Assembly: GCA_964389925.1 (NCBI GenBank)
Contig: CAYMGE010000012.1
Span: 1 to 64,000 of the forward strand
DNA from: CALECP01 sp964389925
Lineage (GTDB): Bacteria > Chloroflexota > Anaerolineae > Promineifilales > Promineifilaceae
Length of the DNA: 64,000 bases
Direction of reading: 5' to 3'
Of the stretch, positions 61,081 through 64,000 are shown piece after piece. Position numbers and translations under genes: made by a program. The notes under the pieces were generated by a model. The model made no database searches, had not been told where the DNA came from, and saw nothing but the letters and a program-made list of their open reading frames with translations. The first letter of the stretch is position 1, and every line of letters begins with the position of its first letter.

Positions 61081-61851
61081 TCATTTCCTCAGAACACGCG
61101 CCATCTCTCGCTCGAACGCTCTGTCTATAGGGAAGTCGAGACGATTCTGCTTGATGACAGCGGCACGCGCAGCGAGGTAGGCCGTCACGAGAGATTGCAG
61201 ATGAGCGCGAGTCGTTGTCGCGTTCAGCGTGTAGTGTAGGTCGATTAGCTGTTGGCGTTCGGGACTGTTGGGGAGCAGCCAACCGATCAATTTGGGGAGT
61301 ATGGCTGCTAAGAGTTGGATATAGCCGACAAATGGCTTTTGTGTGTCACCACGACGCACCACGCGATAGACAGCCCAAAATTGAATCCAGAAGCTGTCGT
61401 CGAGGCTTTTTAGGTCGGCCGACCGAACCAACTCTCGCCTAATTCCCAACGTAACGCTGTGCATCTGCTGTGTTTCAGCAATTTTGTCGGCCGAATCTTT
61501 CACTATCTTAATATCGCTGTCCTCGTGGCGCGGCTGCAACTCACCTGCGGCAAAGAACGCGACATCAGCCAGCGTCCCATTCGCGTACAAGACGTTATGC
61601 CGATAGTCATAAAGTGGGTGATCTTGTGACTTTGCCGCGACATAGGCCAAGATATTTTGGCAGAAGTGCGTGCGTTGAGACCATGCTCTGTCACGTGCGG
61701 CTGCATCTACAAAAACAAGCGTGATGTCGATGTCAGAAAATGGGTCGGGCTGATTACGCCCATAGCTGCCACCGAGCCATGCCGCGCTGATGGCAGGGTT
61801 GCTGTTAAGCTGTTGGCGCAGGCGGACAATAAAGCGATCTTGTTCGTACAT
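61081..61851 (-). CDS. nucleotidyltransferase-domain protein
   Basis: 256 residues. The N terminus has the polymerase-beta-like nucleotidyltransferase signature: GGSYGRNQPDPFSDIDITLV, that is GGS followed by two metal-binding aspartates. A third acidic residue may be in LADVAFF. The C-terminal half is helical and resembles aminoglycoside or lincosamide nucleotidyltransferase relatives, but substrate is not predictable. It could equally be a protein- or RNA-modifying enzyme. 24 bases downstream of the PAP2-like gene, so probably cotranscribed. Confidence 0.82.
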   Translation of the reverse strand: MYEQDRFIVRLRQQLNSNPAISAAWLGGSYGRNQPDPFSDIDITLVFVDAAARDRAWSQRTHFCQNILAYVAAKSQDHPLYDYRHNVLYANGTLADVAFFAAGELQPRHEDSDIKIVKDSADKIAETQQMHSVTLGIRRELVRSADLKSLDDSFWIQFWAVYRVVRRGDTQKPFVGYIQLLAAILPKLIGWLLPNSPERQQLIDLHYTLNATTTRAHLQSLVTAYLAARAAVIKQNRLDFPIDRAFEREMARVLRK

Positions 61852-61875
61852 AAAGAGGATGGCAGGCCAACATGT

Positions 61876-62490
61876 TTAGCCAGCAAAACAGCCTGTCAAG
61901 AGCAGCCCTAAAACAGCAATTGTGCCAAGCGTTGCGCCGGCGATAATTTGAGAAGGTGTGTGTCGCCGCAAATAGAGACGTGCGATACAAACCGCAATTG
62001 CTAGTGGCAAGAGGATGGCTAACAGGCCACGATCAAATACAACGGCCGAAACCCATGTCGCCGACACAACAGAGGTGGCGTGATTACTAATTTGCCAAAC
62101 GAGGTTGACTGCGCCCATGCCGCTGATAGCAACGATGTTAAGCAGGGTTAGATGATAGAGATAGCGCGGCCCGTCACCAAAGTAGATGAGAGCCGCGGCG
62201 ATTATCGCACAAATTCCCGCGATGAAATAAGGAATTCGTCGCTCTTGCTTTGTCATATTGATGTCAGTGATGCGTCCCGATTGCAGAAGCCATACCACGA
62301 ACAAAATAGGAACAAGCGAGATGAGAATGCCGTATAGTGTTCCCCACATCAATCCTTGCCAAAATGGAAGCTGTGACCATGCAACAGCAAACCCCAAAAC
62401 GGCGAATATCACCGGCGGGCTTACAATATGAGTAAAAAGACGTATTTTCTTGATGATGCCGACAGAATCGGCCGAATCTAACGGTTTCAT
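61876..62490 (-). CDS. PAP2-like membrane phosphatase-related protein
   Basis: 204 residues, about six hydrophobic helices. The segments VWQISNHATSVVSATWVS and YLRRHTPSQIIAGATLG correspond to the SGH and SxxxxHxxxD motifs of PAP2 phosphatases. The second His is present (RRHTPSQ) but the following Asp is Gln, and the signature KxxxRP is not evident; KQERRIPYF could be its remnant. Possibly a lipid-phosphate binding or weakly active member. Minus-strand promoter TTGAGC/TATACT lies about 13 bases before the ATG. Confidence 0.75.
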   Translation of the reverse strand: MKPLDSADSVGIIKKIRLFTHIVSPPVIFAVLGFAVAWSQLPFWQGLMWGTLYGILISLVPILFVVWLLQSGRITDINMTKQERRIPYFIAGICAIIAAALIYFGDGPRYLYHLTLLNIVAISGMGAVNLVWQISNHATSVVSATWVSAVVFDRGLLAILLPLAIAVCIARLYLRRHTPSQIIAGATLGTIAVLGLLLTGCFAG

Positions 62491-62527
62491 AGTACCTGTT
62501 CCCAGTATAATTTAGCTCAACCGAGAT

Positions 62528-62533
62528 TATAAT
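62528..62533 (+). promoter_or_regulatory. -10 box of ktrA
   Basis: TATAAT (62528-62533), 19 bases before the ATG, with GAGAG as ribosome site in between. The divergent PAP2-like gene shares the spacer. Confidence 0.55.
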
Positions 62534-62552
62534 CGTTTTTGAGAGATTATTC

Positions 62553-63215
62553 ATGAGGCGTAAAAAAGAAGAATTTGCTGTGATTGGGCTAGGGCGATTT
62601 GGTAGTAGCCTTGCTATCGCACTTGAACAGGCTGGGCATCACGTTTTGGGAATTGATGAGGATCCCGATATTGTTCAACGCTTTGCCAACGTGCTGACCC
62701 ACGTTGTTTCCATCGATGCGACCGATGAAGCAGCTTTACGCGCCGTCGACATTATGTCATTCAACACGGTTATCGTTGCAATTGGCACAGACTTCGAGAG
62801 TAGCATTTTGGTGACGGTTGGTCTCAAAAACTTGGGGATTAAAACGGTCTGCTGCAAAACTGTGTCAGGCCGTCAGGCAAACATCTTGCATCGTGTCGGC
62901 GCAGACAGGGTGGTACAGCCCGAAGCAGATGCAGGGCGGCGATTGGCTGAAGAGTTGCTCGCCCCTAGCGTGCTGGAAAGATTTCATCTCGATCCACGTT
63001 TTAGCATCGCGGAGCTACAGGTGCCCCGCTCACTCGTTTTTCTTTCACTCATACAATCAGATATCCGCGCCAAGTATGGTATCAGCGTCTTGGTCATCAA
63101 GCGTGGTGATCAGTTGATGACCTCCCCACCACCGGAAACAATTTTGCTAGAGGGGGATGTGTTGGTCGTGCTTGGAAAAGACGGCGAGATCGAAAATTTC
63201 TCGGGATTAGAATGA
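62553..63215 (+). CDS. ktrA: Trk/Ktr potassium uptake regulatory subunit
   Basis: 220 residues: RCK_N Rossmann domain (FAVIGLGRFGSSLAIALEQA, with Asp-Glu-Asp GIDEDPD as the nucleotide-binding acidic end) and an RCK_C domain (about 140-215). It forms an octameric ring that gates the KtrB channel with ATP/ADP. The stop overlaps the next ATG by 4 bases. Confidence 0.93.
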   Translation: MRRKKEEFAVIGLGRFGSSLAIALEQAGHHVLGIDEDPDIVQRFANVLTHVVSIDATDEAALRAVDIMSFNTVIVAIGTDFESSILVTVGLKNLGIKTVCCKTVSGRQANILHRVGADRVVQPEADAGRRLAEELLAPSVLERFHLDPRFSIAELQVPRSLVFLSLIQSDIRAKYGISVLVIKRGDQLMTSPPPETILLEGDVLVVLGKDGEIENFSGLE

Positions 63216-64000
63216 AGAAAACGGTCAATCAGCAGCGTAGTCGCGTGAGCAAGCTGCTCCAACAGCATCATGGTGATGGATACGACCTGTCTATTGCGGC
63301 GCGTATTGTTTTGGGGTTGTTAGGGTTGATCGTCATTGGCACATTGCTGTTGATGCTACCCGGCGTTGGACAACATACGCGACTGACGTTTGCTGAAGCC
63401 AGCTTTACATCCACCTCTGCCTTAACTGTAACAGGACTGTCTATCATCACCCCCGCTACCGATCTGACAGCCGTTGGTAAAGTATTGCTACTCGTTCTGA
63501 TCCAAATTGGTGGCGTTGGATTTATGTTTATGGCGATTGTGGCATTGCGCTTAATCGGCCGACGCATCTACATCAAAGATCGCCTAACCCTCACTAGCTC
63601 ACTCGGCCTCGACTCACCAGCCGATATTCTGTACCTTTTCAAACGTGTCTTCTTGGCGATTATAGCCATCGAGTTTGGCAGCGGGTTATTGCTTGGTCTT
63701 CACTGGCTGCGTTACTTTCCCGCCTCAAAATCATTTGCATACGGCATTTTTCACTCGATCTCTGCATTCTGTAACGCAGGATTTGATCTGTTCAGCGGGT
63801 CACTGGACAAAAACGGCAACCCATTTAATGGTATTCCGTCCGATGATATATCGCTCTTAATTTTAGGTGGACTAATTTTAGTTGGCGGTTTGGGGATTCC
63901 CGTTTTAGGGGAAGTGTTCTCAGGACGACGGCCTCATCACTATTCACTCAACACCCGCGTCACATTGCTGGTTGTGCTGGGCTTGACGTTGTTCGGCTGG
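63212..64000 (+). CDS. ktrB: Ktr/Trk potassium transporter membrane subunit, 5' part (runs off the window)
   Basis: The reading frame from the ATG at 63212 is open to the end of the window (263 codons). It encodes MKKTVNQQRSRVSKLLQQHH, then a first pore unit with the selectivity-filter region FTSTSALTVTGLSIITPATD, and a second pore segment with SISAFCNAGFDLFSG. These are TrkH/KtrB hallmarks. KtrB is the potassium channel-like subunit, usually about 450 residues, so roughly 40 per cent is missing here. Coupled to ktrA by an ATGA overlap. Confidence 0.92.
   Translation, partial: MKKTVNQQRSRVSKLLQQHHGDGYDLSIAARIVLGLLGLIVIGTLLLMLPGVGQHTRLTFAEASFTSTSALTVTGLSIITPATDLTAVGKVLLLVLIQIGGVGFMFMAIVALRLIGRRIYIKDRLTLTSSLGLDSPADILYLFKRVFLAIIAIEFGSGLLLGLHWLRYFPASKSFAYGIFHSISAFCNAGFDLFSGSLDKNGNPFNGIPSDDISLLILGGLILVGGLGIPVLGEVFSGRRPHHYSLNTRVTLLVVLGLTLFGW

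Larger units (their letters stand above)
1345..63562. repeat. highly iterated palindrome TCGGCCGA, about 70 copies
   Basis: The 8-base palindrome TCGGCCGA occurs about 73 times by my visual tally from 1345 to 63555, on average once per 0.9 kb, in genes of both strands and in a few intergenic spots (for example 1345, 29645, 44144). The core CGGCCG with any other flanks is seen about as often as with T...A, whereas T...A should be one sixteenth. In coding frames it gives Ser-Ala-Asp/Glu, (Ile/Leu/Phe)-Gly-Arg or Arg-Pro. It is sparse in the more AT-rich genes. Confidence 0.85.

Noticed and set aside
1..64000. CRISPR array, tRNA or rRNA genes
   Set aside because: No regularly spaced direct repeats with unique spacers, and no tRNA- or rRNA-like stretches were found in the intergenic regions.

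Overview
The window is a gene-dense stretch (GC near 50-53 %) of a bacterial chromosome, most likely a Chloroflexota member of the Anaerolineae/Ardenticatenia type. That placement is inference from gene content: large BTAD/NB-ARC/TPR regulators, a TPR-CHAT protein, two subtilisins, FHA/kinase/PP2C signalling genes, a secreted protein ending in a VYLPL-type tail, non-pyrrolysine MttB and betaine-type catabolism. I saw no rRNA, tRNA, CRISPR array, prophage or complete insertion sequence.

Layout. 0-0.8 kb: end of a secreted protein gene. 1.4-4.4 kb: ECF vitamin-type importer (S component, fused double ATPase, T component). 4.4-8 kb: AIR-synthase-like gene, two unknowns, a small-protein/HNH pair and a RelE-type toxin-antitoxin pair. 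8.3-14 kb: four-gene operon of ECF sigma factor, small beta-domain protein, TPR-CHAT (caspase-like) protein and exported subtilisin with a cellulose-binding-like module. 14-21.6 kb: polyamine block (agmatinase, Lrp-type regulator, potABCD, PLP decarboxylase-like protein). 21.6-25.7 kb: ParA trio and two secreted proteins. 26-29.6 kb: heme A synthase, DUF72 protein, two-component pair. 29.7-36.6 kb: GntR regulator, MttB-like methyltransferase, dimethylglycine/sarcosine dehydrogenase-like flavoprotein and ETF subunits, probably a methylated-amine (glycine betaine family) catabolic regulon. 36.9-47.3 kb: small secreted peptide, TPR protein, HTH-NB-ARC ATPase, DJ-1-like protein, two giant BTAD-NB-ARC-TPR regulators and a second small secreted Gly/Cys peptide. 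47.7-56.3 kb: compact operon of DUF4258 protein, catalytically dead L,D-transpeptidase-like protein, PP2C phosphatase, membrane/wHTH-like protein, membrane Ser/Thr kinase, double-FHA membrane protein and secreted subtilisin, with a second kinase divergent. 56.4-64 kb: EttA, DUF4260/TetR pair, GltX, nucleotidyltransferase, PAP2-like protein, KtrA and the start of KtrB.

Three things run across genes. The palindrome TCGGCCGA occurs roughly 70 times, where about one copy is expected. Several operons carry hairpins in their intercistronic gaps, built from short repeated words that differ from gap to gap. Five genes have a -10 box placed 6-7 bases before the ATG, predicting leaderless mRNAs.

The best candidates for new biology are the sigma-CHAT-subtilisin operon, the kinase/phosphatase/FHA operon with its pseudo-transpeptidase, and the two tiny exported peptides lying tail-to-tail with TPR-bearing regulators.
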